Source of the DNA: Echria macrotheca | Taxonomy: Eukaryota; Ascomycota; Sordariomycetes; Sordariales; Schizotheciaceae | Length of the DNA stretch: 64,000 nucleotides | Assembly: GCA_030411725.1 (NCBI GenBank) | Contig: MU839834.1 | Location: 620,001-684,000 of the forward strand | Direction: 5' to 3' | Shown here: positions 46,302-57,823 of the stretch, piece after piece | Numbering within the stretch: position 1 is the first letter of the stretch | How the letters are laid out: each line of letters starts with the position of its first letter | Program-made: the position numbers and the translations under genes | The notes under the pieces: generated by a model | Databases searched by the model: none | Told to the model about the DNA's origin: nothing | What the model saw: the letters and a program-made list of their open reading frames with translations, nothing else

Positions 46302-47772
46302 ATGGCTCCCCTCATGCGGAGCGCGCAGCATGCATACGGCCAGAACCATGACAGAATACTCGACGAAGAGGCGCTCGACAGCGTGCCGAGCGAAGTCGTC
46401 GAGATCAATGCCTGGCAGAAGATGCTGTCGGCGACATCGGGCAGCTTGCTCACTGGATTGCTCGGTGAGTCGCGAGTCATGACACTTTTCTTATGCTCAG
46501 CACGTGCTAACCATTACTCACGCAGTGACGCCCCTCGATGTCGTTCGTGTACGATGGCAGTCCCAAGGTGTTTCGCAGCCGCCGTCGATTGATTTCAAGA
46601 AGCTCGCCATTACGACGCCGAATGGCTTCCAGCCCCAGAATCTTGGAGTGACAGCTTGCTGTCGCGAGGTCTTCTTCATGAACAACACGTCGGAAATCTG
46701 TCTGGCTGGACCGAATATTGGCAACGGCGTCGCTGGTCCTGGAAACGGTACCGCAGCCGCAGCCGAATGCGCTGTCGAGCAGACGCAGCAACGCACATTC
46801 AACTCGACCCTCGACGGCCTTCGCAAGATCGCGCGCAATGAGGGCGTCACGACGCTCTGGCGCGGCCTGTCGCCGACATTGATCATGGCGATCCCCGCCA
46901 ACATCATCTACTTCACAGGTTACGAGTGGTTGCGTTTCAATCCGAAAAGCCCGATCCAGCGCCTCGGAATTAGGGACGAGTATGCACCCCTCGTAGGCGG
47001 TGCTGTTGCGCGAACGCTCGCAGCGACTGCCGTCAGCCCCATCGAGCTATTCCGTACCCGACTGCAAGCCCTTTCCTCTAGCTCTTCTAAGACGGCGGCA
47101 TCTCAAAAAAGTAGTCCCCTCCTCGACACGTTTCGGGGCATCAAGGATATGGTCCACCTCCACGGCTATCGGGCTCTCTGGCGAGGACTGACGCTCACAC
47201 TTTGGCGCGATGTTCCCTTCTCCGGCATGTACTGGCTCGGATATGAGACGATCCGGGGAAAGCTTACCGACGCCCGCGAACGCATGCGGGGCCGCAGCGA
47301 GGGACGTGATTTTGAACCGGAGAGGGATAGCCGATCGCGTGCACGGGCTCGGCGGCGGTCCCAGAGCAGAAACAATCATACCGAGACATTTACCGACAGC
47401 TTCGTGGCAGGTGCATTGTCGGGTGCAATCGCGAGCGTAGCGACGTCGCCTTTCGACGTGGGCAAGACGCGGACTCAAGTTTACCGGGAGGCGCCATCGT
47501 CTGTGGCTGCTAAGGGTCCTACACCTCAGCAATTCGCTGGATCCGGTGTCGTACCGGAGGAGAGCAACATGACGCGGCTGTTATGGCACATCTTCAAGAC
47601 CGAGGGACTTCCTGGCCTGTTCAAAGGGTGGATCCCGCGCACTCTCAAGGTTGCCCCGGCATGTGCCATCATGATCAGCAGCTACGAGGTGGGGAAACGT
47701 GTATTCCGGGGCGCAAACGAGCGAGCAGCGATGAGAGAAAAGCAGCGAACGTTGGCAGAGCTTGAGGCCTAG
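46302..47772 (+). CDS. mtm1: Mitochondrial carrier, Mtm1 / SLC25A39 type (469 aa, 2 exons)
   Basis: Exons 46302-46464 and 46526-47772; 1410 nt in frame, 61-nt intron with GTGAGT donor and CTAAC branch. Three carrier repeats carry TPLDVVRVRWQ, SPIELFRTRLQ and SPFDVGKTRTQ. The first matrix loop is long and has CCREVFFMNNTSEIC plus a later Cys (C99, C100, C113, C136), the distinctive feature of the Mtm1/SLC25A39 branch. These carriers import glutathione into mitochondria and in yeast affect manganese loading of Sod2 and iron use. In human SLC25A39 the loop cysteines have been linked to iron-sulfur sensing and protein turnover. A further Arg/Ser-rich insert lies between repeats 2 and 3 (RERMRGRSEGRD and following). 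Confidence 0.93.
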
Positions 47773-48793
47773 CTTATTGACCTCAGCGGCTATATGTTCC
47801 TTTTCTGAAGTGCGGGAATTTTTCATCCTGCCAATCTCAACTTCCATGTTTAGAAGGAGCGTTGTTTTTAGCATGTTTGGCGTTTCTCTGGGATTAAAAG
47901 ACTGGCTGGGACACTTAGACTGATTTGGCGGTCGACTTTTTTATCGGCCCCAAGCAAAATGGAGCGGACGGCGTTCAGGGCCAAGATGACTCCACGACTT
48001 TGTACAGATATTGTAATACTTCAAAGTAGATGCACATACAGAGATAGAATCTGATCTGCACTTACTGCCGTCTCACTGTGTTGAAGTGAAGTTGACACTG
48101 AGGAAGAAGTCCAAGTCTCGCAGGGTGGAACTGCGTGTTACGCTCTCCACAAGTTTGTATCACTTCCAGCCCAACAATATTTCGGTGTCACATGGTAAGG
48201 CCTGTCTCAACAAATGTTCTGCCATTGCATCTAAAAGAAGCGGAGAAGAGTCAGTCTTTTGTCAGTCGCTTGCCCGGATCAGCAATCAGGGGAGGGGCAT
48301 GATTTAACATCGCGGCTTATGCAGGGGCTCGGATTCAGCTGGCCAATTCCAGTTGTGGTTGGCTCTGCGATGGCCGGAATTGTCAGCTGCCAAGACCAGG
48401 CTGCACTCTGGTTGCCGAACGCACTTCTGGCATTTTGACGACAATCCTCCAACGTCGCAACCCTTTTTGAAGGCTCCCTGAGAACGGCCGCTCCAATAGC
48501 GGGGCATTAATCCAATCTCTTTGCGCACGCGCCCATTCGCTCTTTTTTTCTTGTTGGATCCGGCGTCGTGGTCGGCGGCAGCAGCAGCAGCAGCAGGACG
48601 AGCAGGCGGCGCAGCCTGCAGAGGAAACTTGGGGGAGTTATTAGTTGCCATCAGGTGGTCACACTCGTTCTTCTTCCACAGAGAGCCACATCTCCCGCAT
48701 CGCCGTCTCCTTCGAACCGAACCACAATCGAGACCGATCCCGGATTCCAGCGACGCCCGACCCCACCCCGTACGGGCATGGCTGCTCCCCGAC
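47773..48793. other. Spacer MTM1 / CDC1
   Basis: 1.0 kb. (CAG)6 at 48579-48596 near the downstream promoter. An open minus-strand frame at 48304-48795 has no recognisable family. No gene seen. Confidence 0.55.
48579..48596. repeat. (CAG)6 trinucleotide repeat
   Basis: Six perfect CAG units, about 200 bp before the CDC1-like start codon. Confidence 0.9.
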
Positions 48794-50996
48794 ATGGCGC
48801 AGTATTATAGCAATAATGGGGCCCGACGGTCTTCCGCCTACGGCGGGTATGGTCACTACCGCCAGCACACGCGGCGCGACTCGGATTCGTCCTTGGTGGA
48901 CGACCTGAAGGCCTTTTTGGCGCATGCCATCCGCTCACTCTGGCAGTTCTGGAACGAGCGTGGCAGGTTTATGGTGTTGGCGGCTCTGGTGTCCTTTGCG
49001 CGCCAGCTGCGGCGGAACCTAACGTTCAACCGCCTGTTCAGCTTCCCCCATCTGCTGGTAGCGTTGTGGATGTTTGTGATGCTGTGGGGGGAGAGATGGA
49101 CATTTCACACCAAGGTGGAGAGCTGCCATTGGGACAACTGGGAGAAATGGGTGAGTCTCGATGCGCCAGGGAGGGTCCTCGACGCTGTTGGCCTTTACTG
49201 ACTTGGCGTAGCCCTCAGGTGCCGTTCCCCATAGAGTCGCTCTGGTTGCCGACCCGCAGCTCGTCGACCCCCATTCGTACCCCGGGAGGCCGTGGCCGTT
49301 GAACCCTCTGACGGTACTGATTACCGACAATTACCTGCGAAGGTCGTATAACCAACTGCAGTGGCAGCTCGACCCCGACAGCATTTTTTTTCTCGGGGAC
49401 CTATTTGACGGCGGGAGGGAATGGAAGACGGCGCATGGCGATTTTCGGGATCCGGAATGGGGGAAACATCCAGAACGCGAGCAGAAATATGTCAAGAAGT
49501 GGAACAAAAAGTACGGCGAGGACTATTGGCTCCGCGAGTACGCTCGTTTCGGCGACATCTTTTTCACACCTTGGGTCATGGGAGGGAGGATGCCGGGCGC
49601 CGAGGACAAGAGGAGGAAGCTAGTGGCGAGCTTGCCTGGCAACCACGACTTGGGCTTCGGTGCCGAAATCAAGGTCGCTGTAAGGGACCGCTTCGAGACG
49701 TACTTTGGGGAGGGGAACAGGGTGGATGTTGTTGGAAACCACACATTCGTTTCGGTCGACACCGTGTCGATGAGCGCCGCCCACTCGGCCGAGGCAGAGC
49801 GCCACGATCTTCGACCTATCTACATGCCGACCGAGATTTTCCTTAATAATGTAAGACGGACGAAACAGAAGGCGGTGGAGAAGGAGCTGCGGTTCCAGCG
49901 GGGAGAGGTCCAGGAGCCCAGGTTCAATCACAGGATAGAAGAGTTGGAACATGCCAATTTCGACGACAAGCCGAGCTTCGGGAGGGAGGCACCGGAACTG
50001 CCCACGGTGCTCCTCACGCACGTTCCGCTATTCAGGCCGGCCGGAACACCATGTGGTCCGATGCGCGAGCGGTGGCCGCCTACGAAACCGGCCAAGGGAC
50101 AAACGGGACCTGTGAATCCTGACCATCGCAACGCCATCTCGATTACCCGAGGGTATCAGTATCAGAACGTGCTTTCTGAGCAGGACTCGGTCGACCTGGT
50201 AAAAAAGGTCGGCAATGTCATCCATGCTTTCTCCGGGGACGACCACGACTACTGCGAGGTGGTGCACGACTTCAGGCAGGGCAACGTCCCAGAAATTACC
50301 GTTAAAAGCATCAGCATGGTTATGGGCGTTGACAAGCCCGGCTTTCTCATGCTGAGTCTTTACAATCCTCTCGACGAGAACGGGAAGCCGCTTGCAGGGG
50401 AGGGCAAGGCCACGATGCAGACACACCTCTGCCTTCTTCCATCACAAGCCTCGACGTATATACGCTACGCCTCGTTTGCCGTGGTGTGTATCATCGTGCT
50501 CGCGGTTCGTGCCTTTATGGTTCCGCTTCTGAAACTGCAGCCATTTGCACTGGAACCGGAGCCGACCGGCCGGACTGTCCTGCCTGTTTTCAAGGCCAAG
50601 GTGGAGGATTATGACGAGTATGCCCTGCCGTCGGCTGGGTTCTCGGCTTCGCACTACAGCCATGGCTCCCACACGCGCGAGCGGAGCGGGTCGTTTACGC
50701 CCGGCGTCCGGTCGAACGGGCTGGCGTCGCAGGCTCGGAACTCGAGCAGTGGCAAGAAGAGCCACGCACATCACAAGGGGCAAGGCGGCGGCAGATGGGG
50801 GTGGACGGGGTCGAGGGCACCACGGATTCAGATCCCATCGGAGACTGAAGAGCTGTATGATGGTGGAAAGTGGAAGGCGGTCAACATGAGGCAACGGTCG
50901 TCGCTTCGGGTAGCGCTGACGGAGCTGTGGGCTACCGTGTACCGGGTTGCGTGGATGGGGCTGTTGTTTTTCTTTTGGTTAAACCTCAGGGGGTGA
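48794..50996 (+). CDS. cdc1: Cdc1/Ted1 family ER metallophosphoesterase (713 aa, 2 exons)
   Basis: Homologous to yeast Cdc1/Ted1 and mammalian PGAP5, which trim ethanolamine phosphate from GPI anchors in the ER and act in cargo export. Exons 48794-49150 and 49212-50996; 2142 nt in frame, intron 61 nt. A membrane helix near residues 85-105 (FPHLLVALWMFVMLWG) precedes a luminal catalytic domain. Metal ligands: D133 and Q135 in ADPQLVDPHSY, GDLFDGGR (D182, D185), GNHD (N263, H264), H389 in LTHVPLFR and SGDDHDYCE (H464), the Cdc1/PGAP5 version of the last motif. Two C-terminal helices (YASFAVVCIIVLAVRAF and VAWMGLLFFFWLNL) flank a disordered Ser/Gly/His-rich region. Cdc1 versus Ted1 orthology is not settled. 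Confidence 0.9.
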
Positions 50997-52349
50997 GGCG
51001 TTGTATATCATATGGCATCATGGAGCATTTAATGTTTTGTATAGTAGTATATTATGCGGATTCCTGCGGGGGGATAATGGCATATAGAAAAGTGCGTGTG
51101 GCATTTTCTTGCACAAAGGTTGTGCGGGTGTGAGGCGAATAGGGGTTGAGATGTCAGTTGGCGCTTGGCTGGCCAACCATGCTGACAATCAAGTGTCCTA
51201 AGTTCGAGTTCATCTCGGTGGAACGTTGGTCATTCGATATGATTGACGTCTGGCAGCGGCCGTCATGCGGATCGCAATTGGTTCAGTTCAGGGCGTACAG
51301 GTGTCATCAGCGAACGAGTTCCAGCGGTTGGTTGGCGGATTCACGCGCTGGCGGGGCTTTCATTTTGGGCAGTCTGAGTAGCAGCTGCAACGCGTTGCTT
51401 GGGGCTGAAACGAGGCGCGAGGCGCGCTGTCGGGCCCCGTCGCGCTAACGCTAGCTGCCGAGTTTCCAGGTTCTTTTCTCACGAGGTGTCAGCTTCGCGT
51501 CACGCGCCGAGCTCTTCTTCTTTTTTCTTTCTGATTTACAGCATTGGAACTTTGAAGGTAGATAAGATTCTGGACAGAACGAGAAGACGAGAATTCTAAT
51601 ATTTATATCTGATCTTGAAAATAAGCTGTAAGACAGAGGACAATTGTTAAGTGTAAAAGTAAGAGGCGGGGAGGAAAGCAGCCTGGAGACGCGCGCTGCG
51701 GGAACAGGGGCGGATCCAGGCGTCGTGCCAACCACTTAGAATCCCTGTCAGGCACGCTCGGCACGACACGTCCACGCTCCCCCAGGCGCCAGGGACGTGT
51801 TAAAGTGGGAAAATGACTGCGGTGGGAAAAGTTGGAATTGAGCAACTGGAAGCCTAGCTGCAACTGCAAGCCCGCGTCTCATCCATCAGTAATAACCTCA
51901 CCAAAACCCCTCTCTGTGTTAAACTTAACTGGGGTATTGCACCGTCCTGGAAGCCAGAGAAAAAAAGGAACACCTGGGTGGAAATTGGAGAAAAAGAGAC
52001 AAGCAGGGAATTTGATCAACCCCTACCACCACCACCACCAAACCCGGCGACCTCCCGTCCGTACTCGGCTGGCCGCTCACCTCGCGTTTTTTTCCTTTTC
52101 TTTTTCTACAAACGACTTCCTCGCTCGAGCGTGTGTCCCGTTTGTCTTTTTTTTCTTCTCTCTGTCTGTTTGTCTCCCTCATAAAATATCGTCACGATAG
52201 CCAGCTTCGTACTCTCACGTCCCCTCCTCTTCACTCTCCGCCAACCACCACCACCCATCATCCTACTACACCGGCGTGTGCTCACCACCACCAACAACAC
52301 CACAACTCTCCTCCTCCCAACCCGGTGTCTAGCCCTAAAGACAAGAACA
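50997..52349. other. Spacer upstream of UNG1
   Basis: 1.35 kb, pyrimidine-rich and with CCA/ACC repeats in the last 300 bp (leader of UNG1). T-rich runs at 51500-51540 and 52085-52165. No gene seen. Confidence 0.55.
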
Positions 52350-53518
52350 ATGTCCACCCTCAAACGCAAGGCCGCCTCCCAGGCCGGAAGCGACGCCAAA
52401 AAGCCCAGACAAAATGGGAGCATCACTTCCTTCTTTGGTGCTCCCAAGCCCGCAGCCGCCGCCGCTTCCAGCTCTACCGGCACTACCACCAGCAGCAGCG
52501 CACCAGCGACAAAGTTCGACAAGGAAAAATGGGTCAAGTCCTTGACCGACGAGCAGCGGACTCTGTTGAGACTTGAGATCGACACGCTGCACGAGAGCTG
52601 GCTGGTCCATCTCAAGGACGAGATCACGACCAAGGAATTCCTAGATCTCAAGCGGTTCCTGGACCGCGAGACGGCGGCAGGGAAGAAGTGGTTCCCTCCC
52701 AAGGAGGATGTTTACTCTTGGTATATCATCCCCCCCATATCCCTCGCCCCTCTGTTCTAATATGTAAAAAAAGGTCCCGCCACACCCCCTTCAACACGGT
52801 AAAAGTAGTCATCCTAGGCCAAGACCCCTACCACAACCACAACCAAGCCCACGGCCTAGCCTTCTCGGTCCGCCCGCCGACCCCGGCTCCGCCCTCGCTG
52901 AAAAACATGTACACGTGCCTCAAGAACGACTACCCGACCTTCGAGCCGCCTCCCAACCGCGGCGGTCTGCTCACGCCCTGGGCCGACCGCGGCGTGCTGA
53001 TGCTCAACACGTGCCTGACGGTGCGCGCGCACGAGGCCGGCTCGCACGCGAACCGCGGCTGGGAGCGCTTCACGCAGCGGGTGATTGATCTGGTCGCGGC
53101 CAAGCGGACCCGGGGTGTTGTCTTTATGGCCTGGGGCACGCCGGCGGGGAAGAGGGTGACGAAAGTCGACGCGAAGAGACATCTCGTCCTCAAGGCCGTG
53201 CATCCCTCGCCGCTGAGCGCGGCGAGGGGGTATTTTACGTGCGGCCATTTCCGGCTGGCGAATGAGTGGCTTGCCACGAGGTATGGTGGGCGCGAGGGGA
53301 TGATTGATTGGGCTTTGGTGGAGGGGGGGAGTATCTTTGAGAAGGAGGAAAAGAAAGAAGAGGGGGACGGGGATGAGAAGGTGGTGGGGGAGAAGGAAAT
53401 GGGGAAGGGGAAGAAGGGGAAGGAGGCGGCGGTTGTTACGACGGAGAAGGTTAAGAAGGGGCTTAAGAAGGGTGGTGTGGCGGATGTTGAGAATGTGGCG
53501 CCTGAGGCGGAGGAGTGA
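52350..53518 (+). CDS. ung1: Uracil-DNA glycosylase, UNG family 1 (371 aa, 2 exons)
   Basis: Removes uracil from DNA at the start of base-excision repair, in nucleus and mitochondria. Exons 52350-52720 and 52774-53518, 1116 nt in frame. Catalytic site: water-activating D141 in LGQDPYHNHNQAHGLAFSV, GVLMLNT, and HPSPLSAARG with H267. The N-terminus is basic (KRKAASQAGSDAKKPR) and directly followed by NGSITSFF (residues 22-29), which fits a PCNA-binding PIP box of the kind in human UNG2 (Asn in place of Gln). After the conserved IDWALVE the protein continues for ~70 residues of Lys/Glu-rich sequence not found in UNG of yeast or human. An upstream in-frame ATG at 52278 would add 24 residues. Confidence 0.95.
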
Positions 53519-56500
53519 AGTGTCGTCTTGATGGTCGGGACGTGTTGCCTGGGGGCCAGCATGTGGAGGTGGAAGCTGGGTTTTTGATAAATCCGTTCCG
53601 AGGGAAGATAATCCCAAGCCTGGGGGACGGGTACGGTTCCGTGGTGTGTGGGACAATTGTCAATATGGACGACAGATGGCAGATGGCTGGGATCTGAAGT
53701 TTCAAAAAAGCAAGGGAAGTTGGTTGGAGGGCTTGCTTGGGCTTGGTCGCTGTGTGCTGGTGGACAAAACGAAGCGCGCGCGCGGGTTTGACGTGGACAG
53801 ATTAGTCTACGGATACACGATGAAAGAGCGGGCTGTCTCGTTACCAACTTCATATTGGGGCGTTTAAGGAGTTTCGGGGGCTTAAAGAGGGGGTTTGTTT
53901 CCTTCGCAATCCCTTACCTTATTCTGTGTGTCTGCTTAATTTCAGGCAAGCTTCATCAGATCAGGTCAGGTAGACAAATTGTTGTTTCGTTGTAGTGCGG
54001 TGTCCGGTGGTAGACGTGTGTGGGTAATGTTAACAATACCTTAAAACCGAACTTGTCTGTGTGTGTGTGCTCTTCAGGCTCTCTCTTCTTCTTCTTCCCA
54101 TTCTGACAAAGTGAACAATGCCCCAACTGTGGAGACTTCACAAAGCTTGTCGTGGTGCTCAGGTGAGGAGAGATGAGGCAGGCAGGGTAACGGAGGTACC
54201 AGGTACTACTGAGATCGGGTGGCACCTAAAACTATAGACCTAGGTCTAGAACTACCTACCTACCAGTAGCGGCACTAGCGGCAAGAGAGTGTAGTAGGTA
54301 GTAGTGTAACCAACGGGAACGGTGTGAGAGCTTTGAGGAAAGACGAAAAGAGGAGAAGATGTACAATACGAATCGAAACCAGCGGCAATAGCGGTAGTAG
54401 GATAGGTAACCAGGGGACGGTATGTGAGAGCTTTTAAAGAAAGACGAAAAAAGGAAGAAAGATGTAACGAATCGAAACCAACCAGTTCCAAGTAAAACTT
54501 GTGTCTCGCGCCGACCTGTTCACACAAACAAGCCAGCGAGGTTAGATTTTTTTTCAACAAGCAAGTCTAGTCTAGACTTAGATAGACCCCTTCCCTTGTA
54601 ATCTCCTCCTCACTGCCGGTCCCCGATATTATCCGTAAATGTACTTGTACTCCCCGTACCCAAAGGAGAAGGAGGAGGAGGGCGTTAACACAACACGAGC
54701 GGTGGCGTCCTCACATATCGATCGGGCCGTTCGTTGGACGGTGGATGTGATGCCCCGATTGATTGACTGCCGACTGCCCCGACGCAACACACACCAATAT
54801 TCTTCGACCAATTTGGTAACTCACTCGTTAAACGTGTCTGGTCTGGTTCCGTCCCCCTGAGTTGTAACGATGTCGGTCACCGTCCACCGTCCACCGGACA
54901 CTTGACTTGGGTTACCCACTCACTCGTCACTCGGCAGTACTGCTTTATAGTTTTACTGGCTTGGCCTGGCCTCAGGGGGGACACAACAGCAATCTTGGGG
55001 ATACAGCAGCGGCTAGAGTAGTGCTTCATCCCACAGCATTACGTAGGAGAACAGTTGAGAGGAGGGGGTCTGGACAATAGGGGTAGTCTAAGTGTTCACT
55101 CACTTCTCTGTCTGGACTTGTTGAGCCAAGATACCTAGGGATGTAGGTCTAAAGGGTAAGTGTTGAGTAGCTAGTAGTTGACATACAAATTTCGCTACCT
55201 TATTGATAGTTGGCCACCTCGCCACGAAGTCTAGGTCTTCAACGTACGAGAGTCAGTGTGAGTGGATAGGTGTGTGAGGCTGCGAAGGAGCACCACAGCA
55301 CCTGTATTTAGCCAGCCCTCAGAGCCCATCCTCCTCTTCAACAAAACAAGCATCTTTACCTACGCTTCTTCAGCTGCCATCATCAACTTATCAAGGCTCC
55401 AGGCCCGTGTGCTTCTGGTGTCCCTTAGGTGTCGAGGTTACTCCACGCCAACATCATACGCCAAGACGGTGGAATATACCATCTGGACCATTAGCTCACT
55501 TATCATAAGAGCTCAGATGAATAAATATTTGTCGTTTCAAATCTTTATCCCAATTACCAAGTCAGAAGTGACGCCATAAAATGCGGCCGTGGAAAGCTTC
55601 CAGACGCGCGGTCCCGCCCCACGAGGACCTGCTATTGGCCAGAGCTTGTCGATCAAGGGTCTTACACGGAACTGCGACAACCGGGAGAAGGCTCAGGTTG
55701 GGACTCCGCTTCGTCGTCATGCTCTGTTCTGTTCATTGTCGTGATTCCGAGCATAAGAAAACCGTCGGCCGAACAGTTACCGGCTCGGCGGAACCATCTC
55801 TCGAGCCCCCGAGGGACCGCGAAAAAGAGGGGAAAACCCGTTAGGTATGGCTCGCATGCGTTGTCCATCACCACCCAACGTGTGTGAATCCTGGGCTCGG
55901 GCACCCATGGCTCTCGGACGCCTCTGATTCTCATTGCATGATTCCGGCAAGCTGCTGGAGCTAAAGTTGACAGACAGCTTGCAGGAGGAACCTGCAGGTC
56001 CAGGGATTTGTAGTCGTGAAGCATAATGCAGGCAAAGCTTTGGCCACCACTCCCGCATTCCGGCCGCCAGCCGTGCCAGTGTCCAACAGAAAGACGTGAT
56101 GTGGAGGGTGGTGGTGTGTTGCTGATACGGGCTCTAACTAATACAAGCGGTCAATAGGTACGGCATGTCTCAACGCAATCGGTATGGCTGCAGCAGCCCA
56201 CGAGCTGCGCAAAAGGGCGGCGCCCTGTTTGGCGATCGCTCTTTCGCCGAAAAGGGCAAGGTTGTACAGATGACAGCACACCGCCGACGAAGTAGTGGAT
56301 GGAGAGAACCTGATTGTCTGTGGTTCAGCAGAACGCCACGCCAGCTCAGAACCCGAGGGGGCAGCCCTGTCGGGATTTAGGTTGGTCGATTCGCGACCAA
56401 TGACCACGATCCACTGTCCATGATCTGCTTCGCTGGCTCGACGAGACCAGGTTTGTCCGTGGTGCGTTGGCACTCCATTGCTTCATGTATGACGAGAGCA

Positions 56501-57823
56501 TTGGGCAACCCCACGGCGGGAATCGCTACCCCTCGTGGGGCAAGGCGTTGCAGCTTTCCCGCTCGAACTGGGAGAGGCCGAGCTGCGTGACTCGCGAGAT
56601 GCTGGGCGCAACCGTGTTGCGACGAGAGCTGTGTAAAAGTGCAACGGCTGTCCTTTCGCTAGTGTTTTGGGTAATGAACCACCGGACGTTGAAGAGTCGA
56701 TACACCGAATTTGCCGAATCTGCAGTGCTCCTTAGCATATCGGCATCCTTGCCGGGGTCCTTCCATCTCTCGGGCCTGAATAAGACAGCCGATAGTGTAG
56801 ACAGTTACATCGCGGCGCGCCTTCGATGGAGAACGGCGACAGAAAAGAGCGGCAGTTCGGCGGCGAAGAGTGGTGGTGGGCATGAGTTGAAACGTCCAAG
56901 ACGACGACGAATGGCAAACTGAGCGGCTTGCAAGTCAGGATCCCCCCACCCAACCCCAGCCTCCCCGCAAGGAAAGACAGCAGGCGGTGGACATCAATTC
57001 GCCTTGTCCCAGAGCGGATTGTCCTCTCAAATAGTTTGCAACAGCAGACGAGACTTGGAGCATTGGTTGGTCCTCGTCCGTCTCGTAGAAGCTCCAAAGA
57101 GAGTCCAGTGAAGCCGTCCACTGTGTGCCGGCGACGGCGGTTGTCTCGTCGCGCCGACCGTCGCGCCTTCATTTTAAAAAGAGAACAAGCCGGCGCCGTG
57201 TGGTCACCAATGTGTTGGATGGACTGCAGGAATCGTTAGCACACCCGCACCCACGTCCCAGCCCGCTATTCCTAATCCAGCCCGTCACCCAAGACACAAG
57301 TAGCTTCCAGCGGGTGGCCCGGCGGACGGGTACCTGACGTGGCCCTGAGAGGCCCTCCCACCATCCCGAGCAATTTCCTGGGGCTCGACCAGACCGCGAT
57401 CGCAGCCCCTGAAAGAGCTTCTCGACGCCCGACTGGCGGCATCACCAACTTTTCTCTCCTTCCTCGCCAGACTCCCCAGGTGCTCCCTTCTGTTCTTCGT
57501 TTGATACCCTTAGCCTGGTCTTCGTTTCCTGGGAACCAAATCACAGGTTCTTGGTTCTTTGGTCTCTATCTCGGCCTTCCGACGACAATTTATTTCCTGC
57601 CAACAGAGAGCTCAGCTCAGCTCGCCGGCCAAAATATTTCTTTTTCCTCGTCCGCGCCCGTCGCGCTGCCGCAATCCCAATTTTCTTGCGCCCTGCGCCC
57701 CCCGAAACCGACCATATTCGATTCTCGACTGTTTTCTCCTTTTTCTGTTGTTCAATTCTCGCCGAATGCCTTGATCTCTCTCATCTCTGCCTCTGAGACT
57801 CGAACTTCGCGCGATCCGCAACC
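53519..57823. other. 4.3 kb intergenic region
   Basis: Spacer between UNG1 and the Msb1-domain gene. It contains palindromic CCTAGG elements (54238-54243; 55133-55138) and AC/GT-rich stretches. The final ~600 bp (57200-57823) are pyrimidine-rich and probably contain the Msb1 gene leader. Open frames of 100-180 codons on both strands show no family. No gene seen. Confidence 0.5.
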
